A stretch of 64,000 bases of DNA from Streptomyces sp. NBC_01451 (GCF_036227485.1 NZ_CP109479.1:1116001-1180000); one strand, 5' to 3'. Positions 1-8,397 are shown, counted from the stretch's first letter. Made by a program: numbers and translations. Notes: generated by a model not told the origin, from the letters alone.

Positions 1-55
1 CCGGCGGACTCTCCTGCGTGAGCGTGCCGTTGGGGGAGGTTTCGTTGGTTGTCAT
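1..55 (-). CDS. sugar ABC transporter ATP-binding protein (N-terminus only, cut by window edge)
   Basis: Only the first 18 codons are visible, beginning MTTNETSPNGTLTQ. The ATG lies 4 nt after the permease stop, and a GGAGGTGA ribosome site overlaps the end of the permease gene, so the start is well supported. No domain can be seen. The role is inferred from position: ribose-type importers carry a double-domain ATPase next to the binding protein and permease, and neither other gene here encodes one. It would energise uptake for the inositol locus. Confidence 0.5.
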   Translation of the reverse strand, partial: MTTNETSPNGTLTQESPP

Positions 56-59
56 CAGT

Positions 60-1136
60 TCACCTCCGGGTCGCCTGGCGGCGGACCCACAGATTGACGA
101 GGGCGGCGACCAGGAGCATCACGCCGAGGAACGCCTTGAACCAGTCCGGGTTCCAGTTGGCGTAGACGATGCCCTGGGAGACCATGCCGAAGATGAAGGC
201 GCCGATGACCGGGCCGATCGCGGAGCCGTAGCCGCCGGTCAGCAGGCAGCCGCCGATGACCGCGGCGATGATGTACAGGAACTCGTTGCCGACGCCCTCG
301 CCGGACTGCACCGTGTTGAACGAGAACAGCAGGTGCATGCCCACGAACCAGGCGCCCGCGCCCACGCCCATGAACAGGGCGATCTTCGTGAACCTCACCG
401 GGACACCGACCGCGCGGGCACTGTCCTGGCTGCCGCCGACCGCGAAGATCCAGTTGCCGAACCTGGTGCGCAGCAGCAGCCAGGTCGCGATCGCGGCGAA
501 CACCAGCCAGTACACGATCGTGATCTTGAAGCTGACGTCACCGATGGTGAACTCGGAGGCGAAGACCTTCTTGGCCTGGTCGAAGCCGTCCATGTCGGCG
601 ATCGAGTCGGACGCCACGTTTCCCGTGAAGATCTTCGTGACGGCGAGGTTGGCACCCTGCAGGATCAAAAACGAGCCCAGGGTGACCAGGAAGCTCGGCA
701 GCCCGGTCTTGATCAGCAGCCAGCCGTTGAACGCCCCCACCGCCAGCGACACGATCAACGCGACGACCACACCGGTCCACACGTTCACCGACAACTGGAA
801 ACTCAGGATCGCGGCGGTCAGCGCCGAGGTGGTGACCGCGACACCGGCGGACAGGTCGAACTCCCCGCCGATCATCAACAACGCCACCGGCAACGCCATG
901 ATGCCCATCACGGAGGCCTGGTAGAGCACCGTCGCCAGCGCGCTCGTCTCCCGGAAGGAAGGCGCCACCGCGAAGAAGAACAGATACACACCGATCGCCG
1001 CGATCAGCGCACCCACCTCGGGACGGCCGAGCAGCCTCCGCCCCAGGGACCGCTGGTTGGTGCGGCCGTCCTTCTGAGTGGCCGGCGGAGCCGACGGCGA
1101 GGAACTCGCCGTCGGTGCCGTTGCCTGACTCGACAT
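60..1136 (-). CDS. ribose/inositol-type ABC transporter permease
   Basis: A 358-residue integral membrane protein of the RbsC/BPD_transp_2 family. After a Ser/Ala/Pro-rich cytoplasmic head of about 35 residues come 8-10 hydrophobic segments. GGEFDLSAG in the second quarter is the usual family signature (G-E-x-DLSVG). The ATG at 1136 shares one base with the stop of the binding-protein gene (TGATG), which fixes the start and implies translational coupling; an upstream in-frame extension exists but lies inside the neighbouring gene. It forms the channel for a sugar or polyol. The substrate is inferred to be myo-inositol because the divergent operon encodes inositol catabolism. Confidence 0.88.
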   Translation of the reverse strand: MSSQATAPTASSSPSAPPATQKDGRTNQRSLGRRLLGRPEVGALIAAIGVYLFFFAVAPSFRETSALATVLYQASVMGIMALPVALLMIGGEFDLSAGVAVTTSALTAAILSFQLSVNVWTGVVVALIVSLAVGAFNGWLLIKTGLPSFLVTLGSFLILQGANLAVTKIFTGNVASDSIADMDGFDQAKKVFASEFTIGDVSFKITIVYWLVFAAIATWLLLRTRFGNWIFAVGGSQDSARAVGVPVRFTKIALFMGVGAGAWFVGMHLLFSFNTVQSGEGVGNEFLYIIAAVIGGCLLTGGYGSAIGPVIGAFIFGMVSQGIVYANWNPDWFKAFLGVMLLVAALVNLWVRRQATRR

Positions 1137-2149
1137 CACCGAGTGCCCTTCGCGGCGAACGCGGCGATCTTCTCGACGTTGGACTTGTCGACGAACGCCG
1201 GGCCCGTCAGGACGGGCTGCTCGCCGCCACCGCTGTAGTTGCCGTTGTTCTTGAAGAGCCACATCGAGTCGACGGCCAAGTAGCCCTGGAGGTAGGGCTG
1301 CTGGTCCACCGCGAACTGGATGTCGCCCTTCGTGATGGCGTCGGTCATCTCCTTGTTGAGGTCGAAGGTCGCGACCTTGGCCTTGCTGTTGGCGTCGCCC
1401 ACCGACTGCACCGCGGTCAGCGCGTAGCTGGCGCCGAGCGTGACGACGTAGTCGATCGCCTTGTCCTGGTTGAGCTTTGCCGTGATCGTCGACTTCACGG
1501 ACGGCATGTCGGTGCCGTTGACGTTGAGGACCTCCAGCGTGCCGGTGAACGTCTTCTTGACACCGTCACAGCGCTGGGTGAGGCCGACGTTGCCCTGCTC
1601 CTGGATCACACAGACGGCCTTCTTGGAGCCGAGTTCGTTCAGCTTCTTGCCGAACGCCTCGCCCGCGACGGACTCGTCCTGACCGAAGAACTGCTGGAGA
1701 CCCAGCCTCTTCCAGTCGCTCAGGCCCGAGTTGAGTCCGACGACGGGGATGCCCGCCGCCGTCGCCTTGGCCACGACATCCTTCATGGCGTCAGGCTTGG
1801 CCAGCGTGATGGCGATGCCGTCGACCTTCTGGGCGATCGCGTTGTCGACGAGGTTGGCCTGGTTGCCCGCGTTCGGGTCGGCCGAGTAGACGAGCTTGAT
1901 GTTGTCCTTGTCCGCGGCGGCCTGGGCACCCTTGCGGACGATGTCCCAGAAGGTGTCGCCGGGCGCCTGGTGGGTGACCAGGGCGACGGTCATACGAGGG
2001 GTGGTGGCCTTGCCCGCCGAGGCGTCGGTGCCGCCGTCCTCGGACTTTTTGCCGCCGGAACTGCTGGAGCAGCCCGCGAGGACCAAGGCCGCTGCCGCGG
2101 CAGCGGCAACGACGGGGGCGATTCTGCGGGAGCGAGAAGAGCGGTCCAT
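1136..2149 (-). CDS. sugar ABC transporter substrate-binding lipoprotein
   Basis: A 337-residue type 1 periplasmic binding protein (RbsB-like). The N-terminus is a lipoprotein signal: basic DRSSRSRR, an Ala/Val-rich core and the lipobox LAGC with Cys27, followed by a Ser/Gly/Lys linker. The mature part begins with MTVALVTHQAPGDTFWDIV, the usual first strand and helix of the family. A purine-rich AGGAAAG precedes the ATG. It is first in a leftward operon with permease and ATPase, and its 5' end faces iolC. It should capture extracellular sugar or inositol at the membrane surface; ligand identity is inferred from context only. Confidence 0.9.
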   Translation of the reverse strand: MDRSSRSRRIAPVVAAAAAAALVLAGCSSSSGGKKSEDGGTDASAGKATTPRMTVALVTHQAPGDTFWDIVRKGAQAAADKDNIKLVYSADPNAGNQANLVDNAIAQKVDGIAITLAKPDAMKDVVAKATAAGIPVVGLNSGLSDWKRLGLQQFFGQDESVAGEAFGKKLNELGSKKAVCVIQEQGNVGLTQRCDGVKKTFTGTLEVLNVNGTDMPSVKSTITAKLNQDKAIDYVVTLGASYALTAVQSVGDANSKAKVATFDLNKEMTDAITKGDIQFAVDQQPYLQGYLAVDSMWLFKNNGNYSGGGEQPVLTGPAFVDKSNVEKIAAFAAKGTR

Positions 2150-2264
2150 CTTTCCTGCACCTCACTGTGCGACCGGGGAGAGGGTGGGGATCTTAGCGAT
2201 CCCGGGCCCGGGTCCCGGAGGTCCGGGCCGTGTGCCGCGAACACGGCAGTCGTGTTGGGACCGA

Positions 2265-2294
2265 ATCCAAATCCTTGGAACTGTCCGCTGTCAA
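2265..2294 (-). promoter_or_regulatory. candidate promoter of the leftward sugar/inositol ABC operon
   Basis: On the minus strand TTGACA (2294-2289) is followed after 18 nt by TTGGAT (2270-2265). The -35 is perfect; the -10 is a modest match. The leader to the ATG at 2149 would be about 110 nt. The same TTGACAGCG string recurs at the opposing promoter. Confidence 0.45.
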
Positions 2295-2298
2295 TACT

Positions 2299-2342
2299 TT
2301 GTTAAGACATCATTTCACGAGCAGGTCAGAATGTAAGAACAA
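2299..2342. promoter_or_regulatory. candidate operator: 12-nt inverted repeat between divergent promoters
   Basis: TTGTTAAGACAT (2299-2310) and ATGTAAGAACAA (2331-2342) match at 9 of 12 positions as inverted arms, with centres 32 nt apart (about three helical turns). The pair sits between the two TTGACA boxes, and their centres almost coincide (2320.5 and 2322). This is the expected place for a repressor controlling both operons. The GntR-family gene at 7300-8085 is the natural candidate, but that link is inference. Confidence 0.5.
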
Positions 2343-2349
2343 ACCCTTG

Positions 2350-2379
2350 ACAGCGTCACCCTCCGAGTCCTACACCTGG
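2350..2379 (+). promoter_or_regulatory. candidate iolC promoter
   Basis: TTGACA (2350-2355) followed after 17-18 nt by CTACAC/TACACC. The -35 is perfect and the -10 is weak. It lies 55-80 nt upstream of the iolC start and next to the right arm of the inverted repeat. Confidence 0.4.
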
Positions 2380-2433
2380 GGGGACGACAGGCCCCTCGGG
2401 ACCCGCATCCTCCGCAGCTCGAAGGAGCATCGC

Positions 2434-3399
2434 ATGACCGAGTCAGCCCCGCCCTTCGACCTGGTCACCATGGGCCGCATCGGAGTTGATCTTTATCCGC
2501 TGCAGTCCGGCGCACCGCTGACACTAGTGCAGACGTTCGGGAAATTTCTCGGTGGGTCCGCCGCCAACGTCGCGGTCGCGGGGGCCCGTCTGGGCCGCTC
2601 AGCGGCCGTCGTCACCCGTACCGGTGCGGACGCCTTCGGCGACTACCTGCACCAGGCACTGAGGGAGTTCGGGGTCGACGACCGCTGGGTCACACCGGTC
2701 GACGGCCTGCCGACCCCGGTCACGTTCTGCGAGCTCTTCCCGCCGGACGATTTCCCGCTGTACTTCTACCGTCGGCCCACCGCCCCCGACCTGCAGATAC
2801 ACACCGACGAGCTGGACTTCTTCGGCATCCGGGCCGCCCGCGTCTTCTGGATCACCGGCACCGGTCTGAGCGAGGAACCCAGCCGCTCGGCCACGCTCGC
2901 CGCCCTCAAGGCCCGCGACCGGGCGGGCGTCACCGTGTTCGACCTGGACTGGCGTCCAGCGTTCTGGAACGACCCGGAGGAAGCCCGCCCCTACTACGCC
3001 GAGGCCCTGCGCCACGCGACCGTGGCGGTGGGCAACGTCGACGAGTGCGAGATCGCCACCGGTGTACGCGAACCACGGGCCTGCGCCGAGGCGTTGCTGG
3101 CGGCCGGGGCCGAGCTGGCCGTCGTCAAGCAGGGCCCCAAGGGCGTACTGGCGATGCACCGCGACGGCACCGGCGCCGAGGTCCCGCCGGTGCCCGTCGA
3201 GGTCGTCAACGGCCTGGGCGCGGGTGACGCGTTCGGCGGTGCCCTGTGCCACGGGCTGCTGTCCGGCTGGGAGCTGGAGCGGACCATGCGGTACGCCAAC
3301 GCGGCCGGCGCCCTCGTCGCCTCCCGTCTCGCCTGCTCGTCCGCGATGCCGACCGGGTCCGAGGTGGACACCCTCCTGGCGAGCGGATCGCCCCGATGA
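2434..3399 (+). CDS. iolC: 5-dehydro-2-deoxygluconokinase (PfkB family)
   Basis: A 321-residue ribokinase-fold kinase. Early residues give the PfkB start (FDLVTMGRIGVDLYP) and the GGSAANVAVAGARLG sugar-binding signature; near the C-terminus NGLGAGDAFGGAL carries the catalytic Asp of the GAGD anion hole. IolC phosphorylates 2-deoxy-5-keto-gluconate in myo-inositol breakdown. GAAGGAG lies 6 nt before the ATG. It is first gene of the rightward operon, followed by the aldolase, iolB and iolD, which makes IolC a better call than a generic sugar kinase. Length fits stand-alone bacterial IolC. Confidence 0.9.
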   Translation: MTESAPPFDLVTMGRIGVDLYPLQSGAPLTLVQTFGKFLGGSAANVAVAGARLGRSAAVVTRTGADAFGDYLHQALREFGVDDRWVTPVDGLPTPVTFCELFPPDDFPLYFYRRPTAPDLQIHTDELDFFGIRAARVFWITGTGLSEEPSRSATLAALKARDRAGVTVFDLDWRPAFWNDPEEARPYYAEALRHATVAVGNVDECEIATGVREPRACAEALLAAGAELAVVKQGPKGVLAMHRDGTGAEVPPVPVEVVNGLGAGDAFGGALCHGLLSGWELERTMRYANAAGALVASRLACSSAMPTGSEVDTLLASGSPR

Positions 3400-3469
3400 G
3401 CGGACGCCGGACCGCGACGATCCCGGGGGCGCCCGCACAGGCGCCCCGCACCCCTGAACGGAGCCCGTC

Positions 3470-4348
3470 TTGACCATCAGCGTCGCCGACCTCGCCACGG
3501 TCAGGGCCCGGCACCCGGAGGCCGTCGCGGAGGCCGCCGCCCGTCGGGTCCGGCGACCGCTGATCGGCGACAGCGGACGGCTCATGATCGTGGCCGCCGA
3601 CCATCCGGCGCGCGGCGCCCTGGGCGTCGGAGACCGCCCGCTCGCCATGGCGAACCGCGCCGACCTGCTGGAACGCCTCTGCGTGGCGCTCTCGCGGCCC
3701 GGTGTGGACGGGGTGCTGGCGACCGCCGACATCCTGGACGACCTGCTGCTGCTCGGGGTGCTGGACGACAAGGTCGTCATGGGGTCGATGAACCGCGGCG
3801 GGCTGGCCGGGGCGGTCTTCGAGATGGACGACCGCTTCACCGGGCACCGCGCCCAGGACATCGCCCGGCTGCGCTTCGACGCGGGCAAGCTGCTGCTGCG
3901 CATCAACTACGACGACCCGGGTTCGCTCACCACGCTGGAGTCCACCGCCCGGGCCGTGGACGAGATGGCGGCGCGCCGACTGCCGTTGTTCGTCGAGCCG
4001 TTCATCTCGCGCCGGGTCGACGGCCGGGTGCGCAGCGATCTGTCCGCCGAGGCGGTCACTCGCTCTATCGCCATAGCGTCGGGGCTCGGCGGCACCTCCG
4101 CCCACACCTGGCTGAAACTCCCCGTCACCGACGACCCGGACGACATGGCCGGGGTGCTGGAGACGTCGACACTGCCCGCGGTGCTGCTGGGCGGCGAGGT
4201 CGGGGACGACCAGGAGGGCGCGTACGAGCGCTGGCGCAAGGGGCTGCGGCTGCCGACCGTGCAGGGGCTGGTCGTGGGCCGGTCGCTGCTCTACCCGTCA
4301 TCGGGCAGTGTGGAGGCAGCCGTGGACACGGCGGTGGGACTGCTGTGA
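3470..4348 (+). CDS. Cgl0159-like TIM-barrel aldolase of the inositol pathway
   Basis: A 292-residue protein with a TTG start, GAACGGAG a short way upstream. It reads as the actinobacterial (beta/alpha)8 family typified by Cgl0159: LMIVAADHPARG near the start, GVDGVLATADILDDL, then KLLLRINYDD and LPLFVEPF, where a buried Lys and acidic residues could form an aldolase site. In the usual pathway an aldolase splits 5-dehydro-2-deoxygluconate 6-phosphate made by IolC. No IolJ-type enzyme is seen, and the gene lies between iolC and iolB, so this protein probably takes that step. Function is inferred; the fold call is firmer. Confidence 0.75.
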   Translation: MTISVADLATVRARHPEAVAEAAARRVRRPLIGDSGRLMIVAADHPARGALGVGDRPLAMANRADLLERLCVALSRPGVDGVLATADILDDLLLLGVLDDKVVMGSMNRGGLAGAVFEMDDRFTGHRAQDIARLRFDAGKLLLRINYDDPGSLTTLESTARAVDEMAARRLPLFVEPFISRRVDGRVRSDLSAEAVTRSIAIASGLGGTSAHTWLKLPVTDDPDDMAGVLETSTLPAVLLGGEVGDDQEGAYERWRKGLRLPTVQGLVVGRSLLYPSSGSVEAAVDTAVGLL

Positions 4349-4449
4349 ACCGAATCAACAACGACACCGCCGTAAACCGAGATGACAAGGGTATGGCCGT
4401 GAACAGGGTCAACACAGGATCCGCTGTGAACAGGAGTGACAGATCATGA
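4342..4449 (+). repeat. 27-bp tandem repeat, four copies, joining the aldolase gene and iolB
   Basis: Four units start at 4342, 4369, 4396 and 4423, each exactly 27 nt. Each opens GCYGTRAACMGRR. The first unit contains the aldolase stop; the last contains the iolB ribosome site (AGGAG) and its ATG, ending exactly at ATGA. Base composition is clearly lower in G+C than the flanking genes. The period is a multiple of three and one frame is open throughout. Confidence 0.85.
4345..4449 (+). CDS. possible 34-residue repeat peptide
   Basis: A GTG at 4345 overlaps the aldolase stop (GTGA), and the frame stays open for 34 codons to a TGA that overlaps the iolB ATG. It would read as nine-residue repeats each built on AVNR (VNRINNDTA, VNRDDKGMA, VNRVNTGSA, VNRSDRS). 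The four Arg codons are CGA or AGG, rare in Streptomyces. That argues against ordinary high expression, though it could suit a leader that slows ribosomes. A GGTGGGA a few bases upstream is a weak ribosome site. It may simply be a duplicated intergenic segment. Confidence 0.25.
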   Translation: MNRINNDTAVNRDDKGMAVNRVNTGSAVNRSDRS

Positions 4450-5342
4450 CCACCGCCTACCACCTCCCGGCCGGCAAGGCTCTCGGCGGCCCGTACGTCG
4501 TCGACGTCAACCCCGAGAAGGCCGGCTGGGGCTACTCCAGCCTCCGGGTGCTGGAGCTGCCCCCGGGCGGCTCGCACGCCTTCTCCACCGGCGACAGCGA
4601 GTGGATCGCACTGTCCCTGAACGGCGCCTGCACGGTCGAGACGACCGACGACTTCGGCCACTCCACCTTCGAGGTGCACGGCCGCGACAGCGTGTTCTGC
4701 GGCGTCAGCGACTTCGTGTACATGCCCCGTGACGCCCGTACGACCATCACCTCCGCCGCGGGCGGGCGCTTCGCGCTCACCGGCGCGCGCTGCACCCGCA
4801 GGCTGCCCGCCCGTTACGGGCCCGCCTCGTCCGTCCCGGTGGAGCTGCGCGGCACCGGGAACTCCTCCCGGCAGGTCAACAACTTCGGCGCGGCCGGCGT
4901 CTTCGAGTGCGACAAGCTGATCGCCGTAGAGGTGATCACCCCCGGCGGGAACTGGTCGTCCTTCCCGCCACACAAGCACGACGAGCACCGCCCGGGCGAG
5001 GAGTCGGTCCTCGAAGAGATCTACTACTTCGAGTTCGCCGACCACGAGGGCACGCCCGGCCTCGGCTACCAGCGGGTGTCCCCGTCCGGACAGGGCCGGA
5101 ACACGGATGTGCTGGCCGAGGTGCGCGGCGGGGACGTCGTCCTCATCCCCGACGGCTGGCACGGGCCCTCCATGGCCGTGCCCGGCCACCACATGTACTA
5201 CCTCAACGTCATGGCGGGCCCCGAGGCCGACCGCGCCTGGCTGATCTGCGACCACCCCGATCACGCCTGGGTCCGCGGCACCTGGCCCGAGCAGCCCGTC
5301 GACCCCCGTCTGCCCCTCTACACGGCCCCGGAGAAGTCCTGA
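4446..5342 (+). CDS. iolB: 5-deoxy-glucuronate isomerase
   Basis: A 298-residue cupin-fold protein matching IolB in length and motifs: ELPPGGSHAFSTGDSEW near residue 40, and HKHDEH near residue 175 followed by EEIYYFEF, the metal-binding cupin region; later come DVVLIPDGWHGPS and MYYLNVMAGP. It interconverts 5-deoxy-glucuronate and 2-deoxy-5-keto-gluconate, the substrate of IolC. AGGAG lies 8 nt before the ATG, inside the last repeat unit. The stop overlaps the iolD start (TGATG). Confidence 0.93.
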   Translation: MTTAYHLPAGKALGGPYVVDVNPEKAGWGYSSLRVLELPPGGSHAFSTGDSEWIALSLNGACTVETTDDFGHSTFEVHGRDSVFCGVSDFVYMPRDARTTITSAAGGRFALTGARCTRRLPARYGPASSVPVELRGTGNSSRQVNNFGAAGVFECDKLIAVEVITPGGNWSSFPPHKHDEHRPGEESVLEEIYYFEFADHEGTPGLGYQRVSPSGQGRNTDVLAEVRGGDVVLIPDGWHGPSMAVPGHHMYYLNVMAGPEADRAWLICDHPDHAWVRGTWPEQPVDPRLPLYTAPEKS

Positions 5343-7219
5343 TGAGCACCACCCCTGTCCGCCGTCTCACCGTCGCCCAGGCGCTGGTGCGGTTCCTGTC
5401 CGTGCAGTACACCGAGCGCGACGGCGTGCGCCAACGGCTGATCGCCGGTACCTGGGGCATTTTCGGCCACGGCAATGTGGCGGGCCTCGGTCAGGCGCTC
5501 CTGGAGGCCGGTGAGGACGCGATGCCGTTCCACCAGGGCCGCAACGAGCAGGCGATGGTCCACGCGGCCGTCGGTTACGCCCGCCAGCTGAACCGGCTCT
5601 CGGCACAGGCCATCACCACCTCCATCGGCCCGGGCGCGACCAACCTGGTCACCGGCGCCGCCCTCGCCACGATCAACCGCCTCCCGGTGCTCCTCCTCCC
5701 CGGCGACTACTTCGCGACGCGCACCGCGGACCCCCTGCTCCAGCAGCTGGAGCACCCGGTCGAGGCCGACCTGTCCGTCAACGACACGCTGCGTCCGGTC
5801 TCGCGCTACTTCGACCGGGTGACACGCCCCGAGGCGCTGATCCCGTCCGCGCTGAACGCCGTACGCGTGCTCACGGACCCGGTGGAGACCGGCGCCGTCA
5901 CGCTCTCCCTGCCGCAGGACGTGCAGGCGGAGGCGTACGACTGGCCGGAGGAGTTCTTCGCCGAGCGCGTCTGGCACGTCCGGCGTCCCGCGCCCGACCC
6001 GTACGAGCTGGCCGAGGCGGTCCGGGCGATCCGCGCCGCCGGGCGCCCGCTGATCGTCGCGGGCGGCGGCATCCACCACAGCCAGGCCGAGGAGGCGCTG
6101 AAGTCCCTGGTGGACGCCACCGGCATCCCTGTCGCGTCCACGCAGGCCGGCAAGGGTTCCCTGCGCCACGACCACCCCGCCGACCTGGGCGGTATCGGCC
6201 ACACCGGTACGGCCGTCAGCGACGACCTGGCCCGCACCGCCGACCTGGTCATCGGCGTCGGCACCCGCTACACCGACTTCACGACCGCCTCGAACACCCT
6301 GTTCCAGAATCCCGGCGTGCGGTTCCTCAACCTCAACATCGCCGCCTTCGACGCCCACAAGCTGGCGGCGCGGACGCTGGTCTGCGACGCGCGGGCGGGA
6401 CTCACGGCGTTGACGGAGGCGTTGTCCGGTCACCGTGTGAACTCGGCTTACGAGGCCGAGTACGGCGTCGGCAAGGAACGCTGGGAGCAGGTTGTCGACG
6501 CCGCTCTCAGCGCTTCCGACGAGAACGTCGTCCCCACCCAGACCCAGGTGCTGGGCGCGCTCGACTCGGTGGTCGGGGACGACGACGTGATCATCAACGC
6601 GGCCGGTTCGCTCCCCGGTGACCTGCACAAACTGTGGCGGGCCCGCAGCCCCCGCCAGTACCACCTGGAGTACGGCTACTCCTGCATGGGCTACGAGATC
6701 CCGGCGGGGATCGGCGTCCAGCAGGCAGCCCCGGACACCCCGGTCTGGTCGCTGGTCGGCGACGGCACCTATCTGATGATGCCGACGGAGATCGTCACCG
6801 CCGTCCAGGAGGGCCTGCCGGTCAACCTGGTCCTCATCCAGAACCACGGGTACGCCTCCATCGGCGGCCTCTCCGAGTCGGTCGGCGGCGAGCGCTTCGG
6901 CACCCCCTACCGCTACCGGGCCGCCGACGGCACCTTCACCGGCGCCCCGCTGCCGGTCGACCTGGCGGCGAACGCGGCCAGCCTCGGCATGGATGTCCTG
7001 CGCGCCAAGACCGTGGGCGAACTGCGCACGGCCCTGGCCACGGCCCGCGCCTCGGACCGGCCGACCTGCGTGTACGTCGAGACGGACCCGACGCCGACCG
7101 CTCCCCCGGCGGAGGCCTGGTGGGACGTACCGGTCGCCGAGACCGCCACCCGCGAGTCCGCCGTACAGGCCCGCGAGGAGTACGAACGCCAGGTCGCCGA
7201 CCGCCGCCGGCATCTCTGA
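5342..7219 (+). CDS. iolD: 3D-(3,5/4)-trihydroxycyclohexane-1,2-dione hydrolase (ThDP enzyme)
   Basis: A 625-residue thiamine-diphosphate enzyme with acetolactate-synthase architecture. The N-terminal Pyr domain carries GIFGHGNVAGLGQAL and the central domain binds nucleotide. The C-terminal PP domain shows GDGTYLMMPTEIV near residue 472 with the downstream NHG of the Mg-ThDP motif. IolD opens the ring of the trihydroxycyclohexanedione. Length and the run PFHQGRNEQAMVHAAVGYA suit IolD better than acetolactate synthase, as does its place after iolB. Start and preceding stop share one base, indicating coupled translation. iolG, iolE and iolA are not in the window. Confidence 0.93.
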   Translation: MSTTPVRRLTVAQALVRFLSVQYTERDGVRQRLIAGTWGIFGHGNVAGLGQALLEAGEDAMPFHQGRNEQAMVHAAVGYARQLNRLSAQAITTSIGPGATNLVTGAALATINRLPVLLLPGDYFATRTADPLLQQLEHPVEADLSVNDTLRPVSRYFDRVTRPEALIPSALNAVRVLTDPVETGAVTLSLPQDVQAEAYDWPEEFFAERVWHVRRPAPDPYELAEAVRAIRAAGRPLIVAGGGIHHSQAEEALKSLVDATGIPVASTQAGKGSLRHDHPADLGGIGHTGTAVSDDLARTADLVIGVGTRYTDFTTASNTLFQNPGVRFLNLNIAAFDAHKLAARTLVCDARAGLTALTEALSGHRVNSAYEAEYGVGKERWEQVVDAALSASDENVVPTQTQVLGALDSVVGDDDVIINAAGSLPGDLHKLWRARSPRQYHLEYGYSCMGYEIPAGIGVQQAAPDTPVWSLVGDGTYLMMPTEIVTAVQEGLPVNLVLIQNHGYASIGGLSESVGGERFGTPYRYRAADGTFTGAPLPVDLAANAASLGMDVLRAKTVGELRTALATARASDRPTCVYVETDPTPTAPPAEAWWDVPVAETATRESAVQAREEYERQVADRRRHL

Positions 7220-7299
7220 CCCCCGGTGGACGAAGGCATCAACCTCGTTCACCGCAGCCGCTCCTGACGCATCGTCATCAACTGAAGGGAGGTGCCCCG

Positions 7300-8085
7300 G
7301 TGGCGACACCCGGTGATCGTGCCCGCGGGGTGTCCGGCTCCCCGCTGGACACCCTGGACTTCACGCTGGACCGCTCCAGCCCCGTCCCGCTCTACTACCA
7401 GCTGGCCCAGCAGCTGGAGGCGGCGATCGAGCACGGGGTGCTGGCGCCGGGCAATCTCCTGGGCAACGAGATCGACCTGTCGGTCCGCCTCGGCCTGTCC
7501 CGGCCCACGGTCCGCCAGGCGATCCAGTCCCTGGTGGACAAGGGCCTGCTGGTACGCAGGCGGGGCGTCGGTACGCAGGTGGTGCACAGCCAGGTCAAGC
7601 GCCCGCTCGAACTGAGCAGTCTGTACGACGACCTGGAGACGGCCGGCCAGGGGCCCACCACGCAGGTCGTGCGCAACGAGCGGCAGCCGGCGACCGCCGA
7701 GGTCGCCGCGGCCCTCGGGGTGAAGGAGGGCAGCGAGGTCGTCGTGCTGGAGCGGCTGCGCTGCGCGCACGGGGAACCGGTGGCGTTCCTCTGCAACTAT
7801 CTGCCCTCGGGCCTCCTCGAACTCGACGCCTCCCGACTGGAGTCGACGGGCCTGTACCGGATGATGCGCAGCGCGGGCATCACCCTGCACAGCGCCCGCC
7901 AGACCGTCGGCGCCCGCTCGGCCACGGCGGCGGAGGCCCGACGCCTGGAGGAGGCGGAGGGTGCCGCCATGCTCACCATGCAGCGCACGGCGTACGACGA
8001 CACCGGACGGGCCGTGGAGTTCGGCACGCACATCTACCGGGCGTCGCGCTACGCCTTCGACTTCCAGTTGCTGATGCGCCCCTGA
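7300..8085 (+). CDS. GntR-family (HutC/UTRA) transcriptional regulator
   Basis: A 261-residue regulator with a GTG start chosen because GAAGGGAGGTG stands just upstream. After a short tail comes a winged helix-turn-helix (residues about 25-95, with LGLSRPTVRQAIQSLVDKG as the recognition region), then a UTRA effector domain from about residue 110, ending with the family-typical VEFGTHIYRASRYAFDF. It lies 80 nt after iolD and is probably cotranscribed. The likely role is ligand-relieved repression of the inositol genes through the inverted repeat at 2299-2342; this is inference from position. Confidence 0.88.
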   Translation: MATPGDRARGVSGSPLDTLDFTLDRSSPVPLYYQLAQQLEAAIEHGVLAPGNLLGNEIDLSVRLGLSRPTVRQAIQSLVDKGLLVRRRGVGTQVVHSQVKRPLELSSLYDDLETAGQGPTTQVVRNERQPATAEVAAALGVKEGSEVVVLERLRCAHGEPVAFLCNYLPSGLLELDASRLESTGLYRMMRSAGITLHSARQTVGARSATAAEARRLEEAEGAAMLTMQRTAYDDTGRAVEFGTHIYRASRYAFDFQLLMRP

Positions 8086-8160
8086 GCCGTCCGCAGAGCG
8101 GTCCCCGCCGCCGTCCTCCCTGTTCCTCTGTTCCTGTTCCCGTTCCCGTCACTCGTACGG

Positions 8161-8397
8161 TTATCGGGAGCAGGGGCGTCCGGGGTACTCCGCGCTCTCC
8201 GGCACGCCCGCCGCGCGCATCCGGCGCAGCACCTCGCCCCGGATCTCCTCGTCGTCGATGTAGAGCGGGCAGTTGACGTCCCGGTCGAACACCAGGGTGT
8301 CACCGGCAGTGTCCCAGAGCACCCACCGGGGAGCGTGGGGCGAGTCCTGCCACAGCTGGGTGTACTCGCCGATGACGTCCGTCGTCGGAGCGCTCAC
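8161..8397 (-). CDS. small unknown protein coupled to the amidohydrolase
   Basis: A 78-residue acidic soluble protein (starts MSAPTTDVIGEY, with an acidic IDDEEIRGEVLRRM helix near the end). The GTG start overlaps the amidohydrolase stop (GTGA), strong evidence for a real, coupled gene. There is no signal peptide, membrane segment or recognisable motif beyond Trp/Asp richness (WQDSPHAPRWVLWD). It ends the leftward NRPS-mbtH-amidohydrolase series, and GntR converges on it from the left. I do not recognise the family. Confidence 0.6.
   Translation of the reverse strand: MSAPTTDVIGEYTQLWQDSPHAPRWVLWDTAGDTLVFDRDVNCPLYIDDEEIRGEVLRRMRAAGVPESAEYPGRPCSR

Noticed and set aside
8086..8160. Terminator between gntR and the small unknown gene
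   Set aside because: The gap holds short GTTCCT/GTTCCC pyrimidine repeats but no convincing stem.
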